Shown: positions 1 to 8,602, numbered from the stretch's first letter. The stretch is DNA of 64,000 bases from Polynucleobacter sp. MWH-Spelu-300-X4 (GCF_018687515.1 NZ_CP061294.1:1364001-1428000); one strand, 5' to 3'. The notes: generated by a model from the sequence alone, not told the origin. Made by a program: numbers and translations.

Positions 1-333
1 CAATGTAATACCGCCCAACTCAAGGTTTTGGTACACAGTTAATGAACCAAATAAGTTACGGCCTTGTGGCACAAACGCTACGCCATTTTGCAACAATGTA
101 TTTGCATCGCAACCAGTAATGTCTTGGCCATCCAAATGAATAGAACCTTCACGTGGCTTTAACATACCGAATAGGGTTTTAAGAACAGTTGACTTACCTG
201 CACCGTTAGGCCCAATCAATAAAGTAATAGAACCCTTACGGATCTTCAAGCTAAGGTTATTCAGAATCATCAAATCCTTATAACCTGCAACTACATTTTT
301 AAATTCAATTGCCGGAGTTTGATTGTCTGACAT
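1..333 (-). CDS. livF: LivF-type ABC transporter ATPase, partial (3' end outside window)
   Basis: Translating the minus strand from the ATG at 333 gives the N-terminal 111 residues of an ABC ATPase: it begins MSDNQTPAIEFKNVVAGYKD and has a Walker A motif GPNGAGKST at about residue 36. The Q-loop region (VPQGRNLFGSLTVYQNL) matches the LivF branch of branched-chain amino acid type transporters. The start lies 2 nt after the livG stop, so translation is probably coupled. LivF and LivG are the cytoplasmic ATPase pair that powers import through LivH-LivM. The rest of the gene, with Walker B and signature motif, lies left of position 1. Confidence 0.9.
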   Translation of the reverse strand, partial: MSDNQTPAIEFKNVVAGYKDLMILNNLSLKIRKGSITLLIGPNGAGKSTVLKTLFGMLKPREGSIHLDGQDITGCDANTLLQNGVAFVPQGRNLFGSLTVYQNLELGGITL

Positions 334-335
334 GA

Positions 336-1082
336 TTAGCTTCCCAAATATGCTTCAAGTACTTCTTTGTTTGCACGAATTTCAGCTGGCAAACCTTCTG
401 CCAAAACCTTACCCTCAACCATCACAACGATGCGATGACAAAGATCCATCACAAAGTCCATGTTGTGTTCAATCACCACAAAGCTACCGCCCTGTTTTCT
501 GTTCATTTCTTTAAGCAAGCTGCTTAAACCAGAAACCAAGCTAGGGTTCACACCAGCGCATGGCTCGTCTAACAACACCAAGCTTGGCTTAGACATAAAC
601 GCCATAGCGATATCAACGAGCTTTTGCTGACCATAACTTAATGAACCTGCTGGCAAGTTAGCCACGTGACCCAAACGGAATGTCTCGATCAAGTCGTCAG
701 CGCGCTGACCCATATCGCAATCAGGTGATTTAAATAAACGCTTCATCATTGAATCAACGTGTTCTTGACCGGCCACGATTAAGTTATCGCGCACCGTCAT
801 CTTGCCGAACACTTGCAAAGTCTGGAAAGTACGACCCACACCTTTTTTATTCAACAACATTGGGTTCAAGTTAGTAATATCTTCACCTTTAAACAACACC
901 TTACCTGAATCAGGTTCAATCTGACCAAGCATGCTGTTAAATAAAGTCGTCTTACCTGAACCATTTGGTCCGATAACACCAAGAATCTCACCTTCTCTCA
1001 CTTCAAGAGAAACACCACCTACGGCTTGAATAGCGCCATATGATTTTTTAAGATCAACAACTTCTAATACTTTATTTGTCAT
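336..1082 (-). CDS. livG: LivG-type ABC transporter ATP-binding protein
   Basis: A 248-residue ABC ATPase of normal LivG length. Visible motifs are Walker A GPNGSGKTT (about residue 37), signature LSYGQQKLVDIAMA (about 148) and Walker B LVLLDEPCAGVNP (about 168), followed by the H-loop VVIEHNMDFVMDLC. LivG binds ATP and, with LivF, drives import of a small carboxylated solute through the LivH/LivM channel. It sits between livM (5 nt upstream) and livF (2 nt downstream) in one operon. The substrate is not defined by the ATPase; the neighbouring dehydroshikimate dehydratase genes suggest an aromatic or hydroaromatic acid rather than an amino acid. Confidence 0.93.
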   Translation of the reverse strand: MTNKVLEVVDLKKSYGAIQAVGGVSLEVREGEILGVIGPNGSGKTTLFNSMLGQIEPDSGKVLFKGEDITNLNPMLLNKKGVGRTFQTLQVFGKMTVRDNLIVAGQEHVDSMMKRLFKSPDCDMGQRADDLIETFRLGHVANLPAGSLSYGQQKLVDIAMAFMSKPSLVLLDEPCAGVNPSLVSGLSSLLKEMNRKQGGSFVVIEHNMDFVMDLCHRIVVMVEGKVLAEGLPAEIRANKEVLEAYLGS

Positions 1083-1087
1083 CTTGA

Positions 1088-2062
1088 TTACCTCGCCTGG
1101 GCAGCTGCTTTTTCTTTCGCAGCTTTTCTTTGATTAATAATTTCCGGCAAAGATAACAATCCGTTAGGCAATTTCACCATCAACAAAATCACAATCAAGC
1201 CAAAGAACAACATGTACCAACCTTCGGCAAATCTCAACCACTCAGGGAAGAGAACACCAATGATGCCACCCAAGATTGGACCCCAGAAGTAACCACTACC
1301 ACCCAACACCACCATCAAGTACAACAAAATAGATGTTTGGCTATTAAATTGAGTCGGTTCAATGTATTGCACTAATGGAGCCAACAAACAACCAGCGACT
1401 CCAGCAATGGCTGAACCTGTCGCGAATGCCAACAAGGTGTAACGCTGAATATTCACACCCACGCTTTCCGCGCGAATTTGGTTATCACGTAGTGCTGTAA
1501 ATGCCTTACCCCAAGGTGAACGTACCAAGAAATAAGTCAGCAACCCAACTGTCACCACAATAAACAGAATGAAGTAGTAGAACTCTAAGTTACCCGCCAA
1601 TGAGTAGCCAAACAATGACGGTCTAGCAATATTGTTGATACCGAAAGTACCGCCTGTGTAATGCTCTTCGTTACGGAAAATTAGCGCAACCACTTCATTG
1701 AAGCCAATTGTCGCAAATGCCAAATAGTGCATCTGTACGCGTAAAGCTGGATAACCAATGATCCAACCGATGGCAAAACAAGCAATAACCGCAATAGGAG
1801 CTGCTACCCAGAAATCAATACCAGTCTTCATCATCATGGCAACGATATAAGCAGCAATACCCATAAACGCCGCATGACCCAATGATTTAAGACCTGCATA
1901 ACCAAGAATCAAATTCAAGCCAATCGTTGCTAGAACAAAGATTAACCAGTAGCTCATTAAGTAAACGCCATAGTTCTTCAAGAACAGTGGCAAAACCAAC
2001 ATCACAAAGGATGCAATCGCAAAAAGCGACATCATGAAGGGAAGTTTTGTTTTCATTCTCAT
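1088..2062 (-). CDS. livM: LivM-type ABC transporter permease
   Basis: Hydrophobic inner-membrane permease, about 324 residues, with many TM helices and the LivM family hallmark LILGYAGLKSLGHAAFMGIA near residues 50-70. The frame stays open to 2104, but that region overlaps the end of livH. The ATG at 2062 follows an AAGG element 5 nt after the livH stop and gives a normal LivM N-terminus (MRMKTKLPFMM); the ATG at 2056 is also possible. It pairs with LivH to form the translocation channel. The C-terminus ends in an Ala/Lys-rich tail (RKAAKEKAAAQAR). Confidence 0.9.
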   Translation of the reverse strand: MRMKTKLPFMMSLFAIASFVMLVLPLFLKNYGVYLMSYWLIFVLATIGLNLILGYAGLKSLGHAAFMGIAAYIVAMMMKTGIDFWVAAPIAVIACFAIGWIIGYPALRVQMHYLAFATIGFNEVVALIFRNEEHYTGGTFGINNIARPSLFGYSLAGNLEFYYFILFIVVTVGLLTYFLVRSPWGKAFTALRDNQIRAESVGVNIQRYTLLAFATGSAIAGVAGCLLAPLVQYIEPTQFNSQTSILLYLMVVLGGSGYFWGPILGGIIGVLFPEWLRFAEGWYMLFFGLIVILLMVKLPNGLLSLPEIINQRKAAKEKAAAQAR

Positions 2063-2066
2063 CGCC

Positions 2067-2942
2067 TTAAACCTTTCTTTGCTCTGCTTTACCCAATAAA
2101 CCATTTGGTTTAATGAGGATGATCACCAAGAAGAGTACTAAAGCAACTGCTTCCTTGTACTCCGCAGAAATATAAGCACCAGCAAGGTTTTCGCAAATAC
2201 CCACAATCAAGCCACCCAACATCGCGCCACGGCTACTATTAAAGCCACCGATAATCGCTGCCAAGAAAGCTTTCATACCCAAGCTAACACCCATATCAAA
2301 CTTAGCTAAGTAAGCTGGTGTTACCAATAACGCTGCTGTTGTTGCCAATACGGCATTAATAGCAAACGTATAGAAAATCATCTTATTAACATTGATACCT
2401 AAAACAGTTGCGCTATCTGTATTTTGAGCAACCGCTTGCATTGCGCGGCCAGTCACTGTTTTGCTCAAGAAGAGGTTCAAAACAAAAATGATGACCCATG
2501 CTAAGAAAATCGTGCCAAGTTCCATATAAGAAACTGTTACGCCACCAAACTGGAAAAGATCCCCACCAAAAATTTGCGGGAATGGTTGAGCTTGCGCACC
2601 AAAACCAATACGGATACCGTTCTTTGCTACAAGAGACAAACCAATCGTAGCCACAATCACAGGCATGATGCCGTGACGAATCAGCGGATCAACCACTGCT
2701 CGTTTGAAAAAATATCCCAAAATAACTGTCGCTGCTATCAACGACAACAAGTAGCTTGCCCACAATGGCAAACCTAAACCTAAACCGGCTAGCATCAAGA
2801 AGGCTGAAACCATAACAAATTCACCGGTGGCAAAGTTAATTGTCCCCGACGCTTGCCATAGCAATGTAAAGCCAAGTGCAGCTAACGCGTAAATAGTACC
2901 GGTTGCAATGCCCGACACTAATAGTTGTATGAAATCTGTCAT
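2067..2942 (-). CDS. livH: LivH-type ABC transporter permease
   Basis: A 291-residue inner-membrane permease beginning MTDFIQLLVSGIATGTIYAL, with the LivH hallmark GTINFATGEFVMVSAF at about residues 33-48 and a second conserved stretch AFLAAIIGGFNSSRGAMLGG at about 224-243. It forms the membrane channel with LivM, whose start is only a few bases downstream. It is separated from livK upstream by about 80 bp that contain a bidirectional hairpin terminator, so livK and livHMGF are probably expressed at different levels. Confidence 0.92.
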   Translation of the reverse strand: MTDFIQLLVSGIATGTIYALAALGFTLLWQASGTINFATGEFVMVSAFLMLAGLGLGLPLWASYLLSLIAATVILGYFFKRAVVDPLIRHGIMPVIVATIGLSLVAKNGIRIGFGAQAQPFPQIFGGDLFQFGGVTVSYMELGTIFLAWVIIFVLNLFLSKTVTGRAMQAVAQNTDSATVLGINVNKMIFYTFAINAVLATTAALLVTPAYLAKFDMGVSLGMKAFLAAIIGGFNSSRGAMLGGLIVGICENLAGAYISAEYKEAVALVLFLVIILIKPNGLLGKAEQRKV

Positions 2943-2980
2943 GATTAACTTCTTTTTTAAATCAAAAAATCATTTAAGAA

Positions 2981-3015
2981 AAAAGGGGCCACCCCAAATA
3001 CGAGATGGCCCTTTT
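2981..3015 (-). terminator. Intrinsic terminator between livK and livH
   Basis: Ten-base-pair arms (2981-2991 and 3006-3015, one bulged base) form a GC-rich stem with A tracts on one side and T tracts on the other, so it can work in both directions. It lies just after the livK stop. Partial termination here is a common way to make more binding protein than permease. Confidence 0.8.
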
Positions 3016-3023
3016 CTTGGATA

Positions 3024-4169
3024 TTACTTCTTAGAAGTAAACGCTGGTTGGAACGTTTGAATAACTTCTTGTTTACCGTTCTTAACTTGAACGAAATAGC
3101 TCTCACGATCCAAGTCGCCTTTGTCATCAAAAGCGATGTCTAACAACACGCCTGGCTGATCTTTAGCCAAAATCTTGATACCGTGCATTGCCTTAGCAAC
3201 TTCTTTACGATCAAATTTACCTACTTTTTCAATCGCAGCCTTCAACACATAAACGCCTGTGTAACCTTTAATAGCGTTATGGTCAGGTACGAAGCCATAT
3301 TCTTTTTGGAATTTAGCTTTGTAAGCACGAATGTTTGCGTTTGGAGCATCAGCTGTCAAACCAACGTGAGCAATAGCACCGTTAGCAGCATCACCAGCCA
3401 AGTCAATAACTTTTTGACCTGTCAAAGTTGTTTCACCGATCAAAGGCTTGTTGAAACCTTGCTTCTTGAACTCTTTCAATGCACGAGCAGATTCTTCTTC
3501 TGTTACGTAGATGAATACTGCATCAGCATTACTTTGCTTAGCTTTCAATACAGCTGAAGAGAAGTCTACTTGAGCTTGCTCTGTAGAAATATCAGCAACT
3601 ACTTTTGTAGATGTACCTTCGATAGCCTTCATGAATACATCACGGCCACCTTTACCGAAGTCGTTATTTTGATAAATAACAGCAACAGTTTTAGCTTTAA
3701 TTGTGTTGTTAATGTACTTAACAACTTTTGGAATCGCATCAGCTTGTGTAAAGCTTGTGCGGAAAACGTATGGGTTACCTTGTTTAGTAATCGCAGCAGC
3801 CTCACCACCTGTGAAGTTAGGAACTTCAGCACGTTGTGATTCAGACATACTTACCATGATTGAACCAGAGAATACTGGGCCAAAAATTGCGAAAACGTCT
3901 TGGTCAATCACTTTTTGTGTCAAACCCTTAGCAATACCTGGGTTAGATTGTGTATCCAAAGTAGTCATGTCGATCTTACGACCCAAGATACCTTTACCAG
4001 CATTGATTTCTTTAACAGCCAAGTCAACACCATTTCTGAATGTTGTACCAGCTGTAGTACCAGCACCAGATAACTCAACAAGGCTTGCTAACTTAACAGT
4101 TTGCTGAGCTGATACGCCAGTAGCTGCAACAGCCAAAGCTACTGCGCCAATTAACTTGCGAATATTCAT
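3024..4169 (-). CDS. livK: Periplasmic solute-binding protein of the Liv/HAAT family
   Basis: Periplasmic type I substrate-binding protein (Peripla_BP_6) with a signal peptide MNIRKLIGAVALAVAATGVS and cleavage near AQQ, then the typical opening VKLASLVELSGAGTTAGTTF. The frame is open to 4214, but the ATG at 4169 follows a good GGAGA ribosome site and directly starts the signal peptide. It captures the substrate for LivHMGF. Family members bind branched-chain amino acids, amides, urea or aromatic acids. The substrate cannot be read from the sequence; the adjacent dehydroshikimate dehydratase genes make a shikimate- or benzoate-like acid plausible. Confidence 0.92.
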   Translation of the reverse strand: MNIRKLIGAVALAVAATGVSAQQTVKLASLVELSGAGTTAGTTFRNGVDLAVKEINAGKGILGRKIDMTTLDTQSNPGIAKGLTQKVIDQDVFAIFGPVFSGSIMVSMSESQRAEVPNFTGGEAAAITKQGNPYVFRTSFTQADAIPKVVKYINNTIKAKTVAVIYQNNDFGKGGRDVFMKAIEGTSTKVVADISTEQAQVDFSSAVLKAKQSNADAVFIYVTEEESARALKEFKKQGFNKPLIGETTLTGQKVIDLAGDAANGAIAHVGLTADAPNANIRAYKAKFQKEYGFVPDHNAIKGYTGVYVLKAAIEKVGKFDRKEVAKAMHGIKILAKDQPGVLLDIAFDDKGDLDRESYFVQVKNGKQEVIQTFQPAFTSKK

Positions 4170-4497
4170 TAAAGTCTCCATCTTGCTACGAGTCTTATAA
4201 GCCCCAAGACCCACGAGGTATTACTAATTTCTGTAGATGTATTGTCTGCTTGAGATGTGAAGTAAATAAGTAGGGATAGACACTAACAGCTATAACAAAA
4301 TGTTATAGAAAACCCATAAATTTCAAAAAAAATATGGCTCACACTACTATGCACTTCACCTTTATTAAGACAATTAATCTATATAAAACAAATAGATAAA
4401 ACTGAAATATCTATCAATTTACCTATCTTTTTGAAGTCTAACATGCCCCAAAATCTCGAGACTCGATACCCCTCAGGGAACTAAGGACTTTCCCTAA
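4170..4497. promoter_or_regulatory. livK upstream region with a perfect inverted repeat
   Basis: This 328-bp AT-rich stretch has no gene. It holds the livK leader and presumably its promoter. A perfect inverted repeat, CTATAACA-AAA-TGTTATAG at 4290-4308, lies 121 bp upstream of the chosen livK ATG. It could be a regulator operator or a leader hairpin. No terminator is evident after the dehydratase gene that ends at 4498. Confidence 0.5.
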
Positions 4498-5361
4498 TTA
4501 GGCCTTAGGTAAAGGTAGATAACGTCTTAGGGCTTTTTCCATCACCCACTTAGCAGAATCCATAGCTCTCTTTGTTACAACACCAGGAGGTAACTGCTGA
4601 TAGTCATCATTAAAAACTTCAAAGCTGTATTTGCCGTCGTAACCCAAGTTATCCAACTTACGCACCAAAGCCAACAAATCTTCACTATGAGCACCCTCAC
4701 CTGGGAACACTCTCATATGACGCGCTGTTTCAATACGCTCTTCAGGAGTTCTGGTTTCGCGCCACATAAAGTCAGATAACTGCACAAAGAAAATCTTTTC
4801 CGGATCGATGTAATCCAAATCCGATAAATCTGATGAATGCGCAAATATGTGGAATGAATCCAATCCCACACCTAAGTTAGGTGCATCTGCTAACGCCACC
4901 ACATCCCATGATTGAGGGTATTGGTTCACATAGCGTCCCCAAGATAAAGCCTCATAAGCAACACGAATATTCAGCGGTACTGCCAACATGGCTAGGCGCT
5001 TTAAATCTTCAGCGATCAACTCAATATCACCATCAGCATGCTTAGATGTACTAGAGCAAACTAATAACAATTGAGATCCCACGTCATGGCACATTTGCAA
5101 CATGTGCTTGGCAATTTCTAATTTGTAACCTTTTAGATCACCACTCAAGCCCTCGAAGTCTCTCAAAACCTGAAAACCTGTTACATCCAAACCGCTGTCT
5201 TTGACTGCCTTAACAGCCACATCATAGCCATCTGGATGCCCTGCGATATCTCTAGCGGACAACATGATTTCCGTAAAGCCGGCTTTCTTAACAGCCGCCA
5301 ATTTAGCCTCTAGCGTTCCCGCAAGAGTAATTGTGTCCATGCCGAAGTGATTCAAATTCAT
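4498..5361 (-). CDS. quiC: 3-dehydroshikimate dehydratase-like TIM-barrel protein
   Basis: A 287-residue AP-endonuclease/sugar isomerase-type TIM barrel. It resembles the N-terminal domain of bacterial QuiC, which converts 3-dehydroshikimate to protocatechuate in quinate/shikimate breakdown. Candidate metal ligands sit at the expected strand ends: E137 (VAYEALSWG), D168 (GVGLDSFHI), Q194 (FFVQLSDF) and E248 (YSFEVFND). In many Pseudomonas proteins this domain is fused to an HPPD-like domain; here the second domain is a separate gene ending 8 nt upstream. An AAGG site precedes the ATG. The alternative is another sugar-phosphate isomerase/epimerase, but the HPPD-like partner favours QuiC. Confidence 0.8.
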   Translation of the reverse strand: MNLNHFGMDTITLAGTLEAKLAAVKKAGFTEIMLSARDIAGHPDGYDVAVKAVKDSGLDVTGFQVLRDFEGLSGDLKGYKLEIAKHMLQMCHDVGSQLLLVCSSTSKHADGDIELIAEDLKRLAMLAVPLNIRVAYEALSWGRYVNQYPQSWDVVALADAPNLGVGLDSFHIFAHSSDLSDLDYIDPEKIFFVQLSDFMWRETRTPEERIETARHMRVFPGEGAHSEDLLALVRKLDNLGYDGKYSFEVFNDDYQQLPPGVVTKRAMDSAKWVMEKALRRYLPLPKA

Positions 5362-5369
5362 AGTAAACC

Positions 5370-6239
5370 TTACTTCAACTTAGCGCTGTTATTAACCAAC
5401 TCAAACTGCACACCACCCAAATAAGATTGAGTCAGCGCCCCTTTAGATGTGGTGTGTAACTTTTCATTATCAATAAAGTTAATGCCGCGCTCAGTGAGCG
5501 CTTTGCTAGTAGCCAAGATATCAGGCGCGCCAATACCTAAGCGAAGGTATTCCTCATCCCATTCGATATCACTGACCTGAGGTTCAATAATTTGAATATG
5601 GAATGTTTTGCAAGGACTTTGCAAAATAGTGCCTTTTTGCAAAATGCCAAAAAACTTGTCTGCTGGTAATTCTGTAAAACCTAATAGTTTTGTGTAGAAG
5701 TTGCTCCAGTCAGCAGTACGACCTTCATACGCTGTTTGCACCAAACCGAAGAAACTCATATCACCAATAGCTGGCGTATTTTTCGCATTAGGTACTTTGA
5801 TGAAATCCACGTCATAGATAGAAAAGTCTTTGTATCTATCCACAAAATAAATCACGCTTTGGCCAACACCATGAATACCTGGAACATTCAGCTCCATCGC
5901 ACTAGCTCTTGTGGCAATCGGCCAACCACCCATGCCTACAGCGCGTTGGTGAGCAAAATGAGCGTCTTTCACTCTAAAAGCAAGCGCATTAATAATAGGG
6001 CTTTCCGCGAATGTGCTGTCTTCAGCAATGCCATCCATATCAGAATTAACAATCACATTCATATGGCCCTGCTGATAAAGCAATACTTCTCGTGAGCGAT
6101 GGCGAGCAGCCAAACTAAATCCCATTTTTTCTAGCAAAAGACAAAATTGCTGAGGATGCTTCGTAGCAAACTCAATAAACTCAATTCCATCAATACCCAA
6201 GACATTGCTTGGGTCTGGCAACATTTCATTCACGCTCAT
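5370..6239 (-). CDS. HPPD-like VOC-fold partner of the dehydroshikimate dehydratase
   Basis: A 289-residue protein resembling 4-hydroxyphenylpyruvate dioxygenase. The N-terminal part (GIDGIEFIEFA, MGFSLAARHRSREVLLYQQG) and the C-terminal VOC repeat (WSNFYTKLLGF, GGVQFELV) are clear. Compared by eye with true HPPD, the metal ligands are degraded: the IDH histidine is replaced within MSFFGLV and the GIQH histidine within RLGIGAPDIL; only the final Glu (QFELV) remains. It is therefore probably not an active HPPD but the free-standing equivalent of the C-terminal half of fused QuiC proteins. It is the first gene of a two-gene operon with quiC, transcribed away from the IclR gene. Confidence 0.75.
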   Translation of the reverse strand: MSVNEMLPDPSNVLGIDGIEFIEFATKHPQQFCLLLEKMGFSLAARHRSREVLLYQQGHMNVIVNSDMDGIAEDSTFAESPIINALAFRVKDAHFAHQRAVGMGGWPIATRASAMELNVPGIHGVGQSVIYFVDRYKDFSIYDVDFIKVPNAKNTPAIGDMSFFGLVQTAYEGRTADWSNFYTKLLGFTELPADKFFGILQKGTILQSPCKTFHIQIIEPQVSDIEWDEEYLRLGIGAPDILATSKALTERGINFIDNEKLHTTSKGALTQSYLGGVQFELVNNSAKLK

Positions 6240-6334
6240 AAAGTCTCACTCATTGGGTTTTTAATTAGCGATAGCTTAACGCTTCAGCCCTATTAAATAA
6301 ATAAATACTTCATAAATATATTCGCTTATTGAAC

Positions 6335-6359
6335 AAATTGCCCGATTAACGCACAATTT
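6335..6359. promoter_or_regulatory. Candidate operator in the quiC/IclR divergent region
   Basis: The 165 bp between the divergent HPPD-like gene and the IclR-type start must hold both promoters. An inverted repeat AAATTG-N13-CAATTT lies at 6335-6359. The spacer (CCCGATTAACGCA) loosely resembles PcaU/PobR-type IclR sites. This is suggestive only. Confidence 0.35.
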
Positions 6360-6404
6360 AGTTAATTAATGATTGCCGCCTACAAAGAATCTAGCGAGAA
6401 CTAT

Positions 6405-7181
6405 ATGGAACAAACATCAGAAATCGTGATTGATGCAAAAGACAGAATCTTGGGCTTGCATAAGGGCTTAGGGATCATCGAAAGCTTCGATGAAAACAAC
6501 CCCAAGATGACGATTGCCGATGCCGCCAGATTAAACGACCTGACACGCTCAGCGGTTAGAAGGCATTTGCTAACACTCACAGAATTAGGCTATGTTGAAA
6601 CAGATGGCAAATATTATTGGCTCAGCACCAAGGTTTTAAATTTTGCCAATGCTTACCTAACATCTTCACGCCTACCTCGCGTCTTAACGCCTTTCCTACA
6701 ACGCATCACCATGAATATCGGTGAAACAGCACAAGCCTCCGTTTTAGAAAAAAATGAGGTGGTCTATATTGCCAAAAACTCTCCGCCCAAGATTATTAAT
6801 GCGGGGTGGGCCGTGGGACGGCGCATGAATCCATTCTTAGTAACACCGGGCTTAGTTATGCTGGCCAATATTCCTGAAGATAAATTCAAGAAATTACTGG
6901 ATCAATATAAGCCACAACCATTTACGCCATTTACGATGGTGAATAAAAAAGATATTGAGAAATTCATCATTGATATCAGAACCAAAGGTTACGGCATCAC
7001 TAGCCAACAGTATGAATTAGGTGTGATTGGAGCAGCAGTTCCTCTGCGCGATAGAAAAGGTCAGCTGCTAGGAGCAATTAGCGTCACTGCGCCAACATCC
7101 CGCACCACACCAGATCAAATGAGAGAGGCTGCTGTACCAGCACTCTTAGACTGCGCGCAAATTATTCGAGAGATTATTTAA
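6405..7181 (+). CDS. IclR-family transcriptional regulator (PcaR/PcaU-like)
   Basis: IclR-family regulator. A winged helix-turn-helix near the N-terminus (DAARLNDLTRSAVRRHLLTL) is followed by the IclR effector domain (ETAQASVLEKNEVVYIAKN, AISVTAPTSRTTPDQ). Its overall style matches the PcaR/PcaU/PobR group that responds to protocatechuate or related aromatics. The frame opens at an ATG at 6369 without a ribosome site; the ATG at 6405 follows GAGA and gives a start MEQTSEIVIDAKDRILGLHK, so it is preferred. Divergent placement from the dehydratase operon suggests it controls that operon and perhaps the Liv transporter. Its inducer is not known. Confidence 0.88.
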   Translation: MEQTSEIVIDAKDRILGLHKGLGIIESFDENNPKMTIADAARLNDLTRSAVRRHLLTLTELGYVETDGKYYWLSTKVLNFANAYLTSSRLPRVLTPFLQRITMNIGETAQASVLEKNEVVYIAKNSPPKIINAGWAVGRRMNPFLVTPGLVMLANIPEDKFKKLLDQYKPQPFTPFTMVNKKDIEKFIIDIRTKGYGITSQQYELGVIGAAVPLRDRKGQLLGAISVTAPTSRTTPDQMREAAVPALLDCAQIIREII

Positions 7182-7214
7182 TGAGCATTTCAATTTGGCG
7201 ATAATAGCTTTGCA

Positions 7215-7421
7215 ATGAAAATAACAGTAGAAATCGATGATGATTTATATCAAAAGGCTTTAGATGTGGCGGACCCATCTATAGATAAAGCGAATCTATT
7301 TCAAGAAGCCCTTAAAACATTCATTCGCATTAAGGCCTCTAAGCGCCTAGCGACCTTGGGAGCATCTAGCCCAAAAATCAACGACATGAAACGCTCTAGA
7401 ATCATGGACCACAATCAATGA
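7215..7421 (+). CDS. VapB-like antitoxin without a VapC partner
   Basis: A 68-residue protein with a VapB/DUF2191-type N-terminal ribbon-helix-helix (MKITVEIDDDLYQKALDVAD, then FQEALKTFIRIKASKRLATL) and the typical toxin-binding tail LGASSPKI. VapB antitoxins repress their own promoter and block a PIN-domain RNase. No PIN-domain gene follows. Instead the stop overlaps the start of a HAD hydrolase by 4 nt (ATGA), so the two are translationally coupled. Either the toxin was lost or the HAD enzyme is co-regulated with this DNA-binding protein. Confidence 0.75.
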   Translation: MKITVEIDDDLYQKALDVADPSIDKANLFQEALKTFIRIKASKRLATLGASSPKINDMKRSRIMDHNQ

Positions 7422-8065
7422 GTCAAAAAATCAAAGCAGCAGCCATTATTTTTGATTGCGATGGCACATTGGTGGATAGCGAGACTTTATCGACACGCCT
7501 GATTGTGGAGATGCTCAAGGAGCGGGATAACAATCCTAGCTATGAAGATATTTTTAATATATTTCGTGGCGAGAAATTTGCTATTTTTTTAGATAAAGTA
7601 GCCCTGCAATATAAGAACGTTAATCCAACAACATTTATTCCCGAGTACCGGGAGCGCTCCAACCATCTGCTAGCAACCGAGCTAGTTGAAATCAATGGAG
7701 CCAAGAATCTTTTAGAAAAAATAACGCACGATAAATGTATCGCCTCGAATGGCCCACGCTACAAAATAGAAACCTCCCTCAAAGCAACTTCACTATTGCC
7801 ATTTTTCGAGAATCGCATTGTGAGCGCCTATGAAGTTGACTCTTGGAAACCAGCCCCTGGCATCGTCACGCATGCAGCTCAAGTAATGGGACAGACCGCA
7901 GAAAATTGCTTATTTATAGATGACAGCCTAGCTGGAATAGAAGCCGGTATCGCTGCGGGCGCTCAGGTAGTAGCCTTTAGGATTCCGCAAGAGAAATTAA
8001 ATACTTATAACTACCCCATCAAAAGAATTGATGAACTAGCAGAAGTCTTAGATTTAATTTATTAG
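7418..8065 (+). CDS. HAD-superfamily sugar-phosphate phosphatase-like hydrolase
   Basis: A 215-residue HAD hydrolase of subfamily IA. All four motifs are visible: I FDCDGTLVDSE (D13, D15), II CIASNG, III WKPAPG (Lys) and IV LFIDDSLAGIEAG. A helical cap lies between motifs I and II. Such enzymes remove phosphate from small metabolites in the cytosol; the closest styles are YieH and phosphoglycolate phosphatase, but the substrate cannot be assigned. The start overlaps the VapB-like gene by 4 nt, and the stop faces the convergent NTF2-like gene 4 bp away. Confidence 0.88.
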   Translation: MSQKIKAAAIIFDCDGTLVDSETLSTRLIVEMLKERDNNPSYEDIFNIFRGEKFAIFLDKVALQYKNVNPTTFIPEYRERSNHLLATELVEINGAKNLLEKITHDKCIASNGPRYKIETSLKATSLLPFFENRIVSAYEVDSWKPAPGIVTHAAQVMGQTAENCLFIDDSLAGIEAGIAAGAQVVAFRIPQEKLNTYNYPIKRIDELAEVLDLIY

Positions 8066-8069
8066 GAAA

Positions 8070-8465
8070 TCAGGCTGACAAGTTTTGGGCTTGGCAGGAA
8101 GCAATGAGCCACTGATTAGTTTTCTTGACCAACATCCAAGTAAACAAACCATTTCTTGATGAAATAACTTCCTCTGACTCGTTAAGGTTTTCAACTGTCC
8201 AGTGGATATGAGCTAACACCACGCCCGGCGCAGTATTTTCACAAGCAACCTGGGTATTTTTCCATCTTGTGAAACGCAGTTGCTCTTTATGCAATTCAGC
8301 ATGTACTTTTAGTATCTCTTTACTGCCATGCCAATGATCATCACGCACACTGATCCAATGAGCATCTTTTGCAATGTAATCTTTAACCAAAGAAAAGTCA
8401 TGCTGATTCCAAGCCTGTTCCCAAGCGGAGGCTATGACTACAACAGAGCTTTGAATATTTTTCAT
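8070..8465 (-). CDS. SnoaL/NTF2-like (DUF4440) protein
   Basis: About 131 residues from the ATG at 8465 (MKNIQSSVVVIASAWEQAWN). The pattern WEQAWNQHDFSLVKDYIAKDAHWISV, split here as WEQAWNQHD and DAHWISV, is typical of the SgcJ/EcaC or DUF4440 group of small cone-shaped proteins. An ATG-less extension reaches 8561 but is not family-like. Members are often binding proteins or weak isomerases; no specific role can be given. It is convergent with the HAD gene. Confidence 0.7.
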   Translation of the reverse strand: MKNIQSSVVVIASAWEQAWNQHDFSLVKDYIAKDAHWISVRDDHWHGSKEILKVHAELHKEQLRFTRWKNTQVACENTAPGVVLAHIHWTVENLNESEEVISSRNGLFTWMLVKKTNQWLIASCQAQNLSA

Positions 8466-8602
8466 CGAACCAGTATTTAGATAGATGCTTTTCTGGTTAC
8501 AGTATAGGTGTAAAAAACTACGGCATATAAGGTGGAAAACCCTATATGCCGTATTTAACAAGCGTTTAATATGGAAATTACATCATAAAAACTAATGCCC
8601 CA

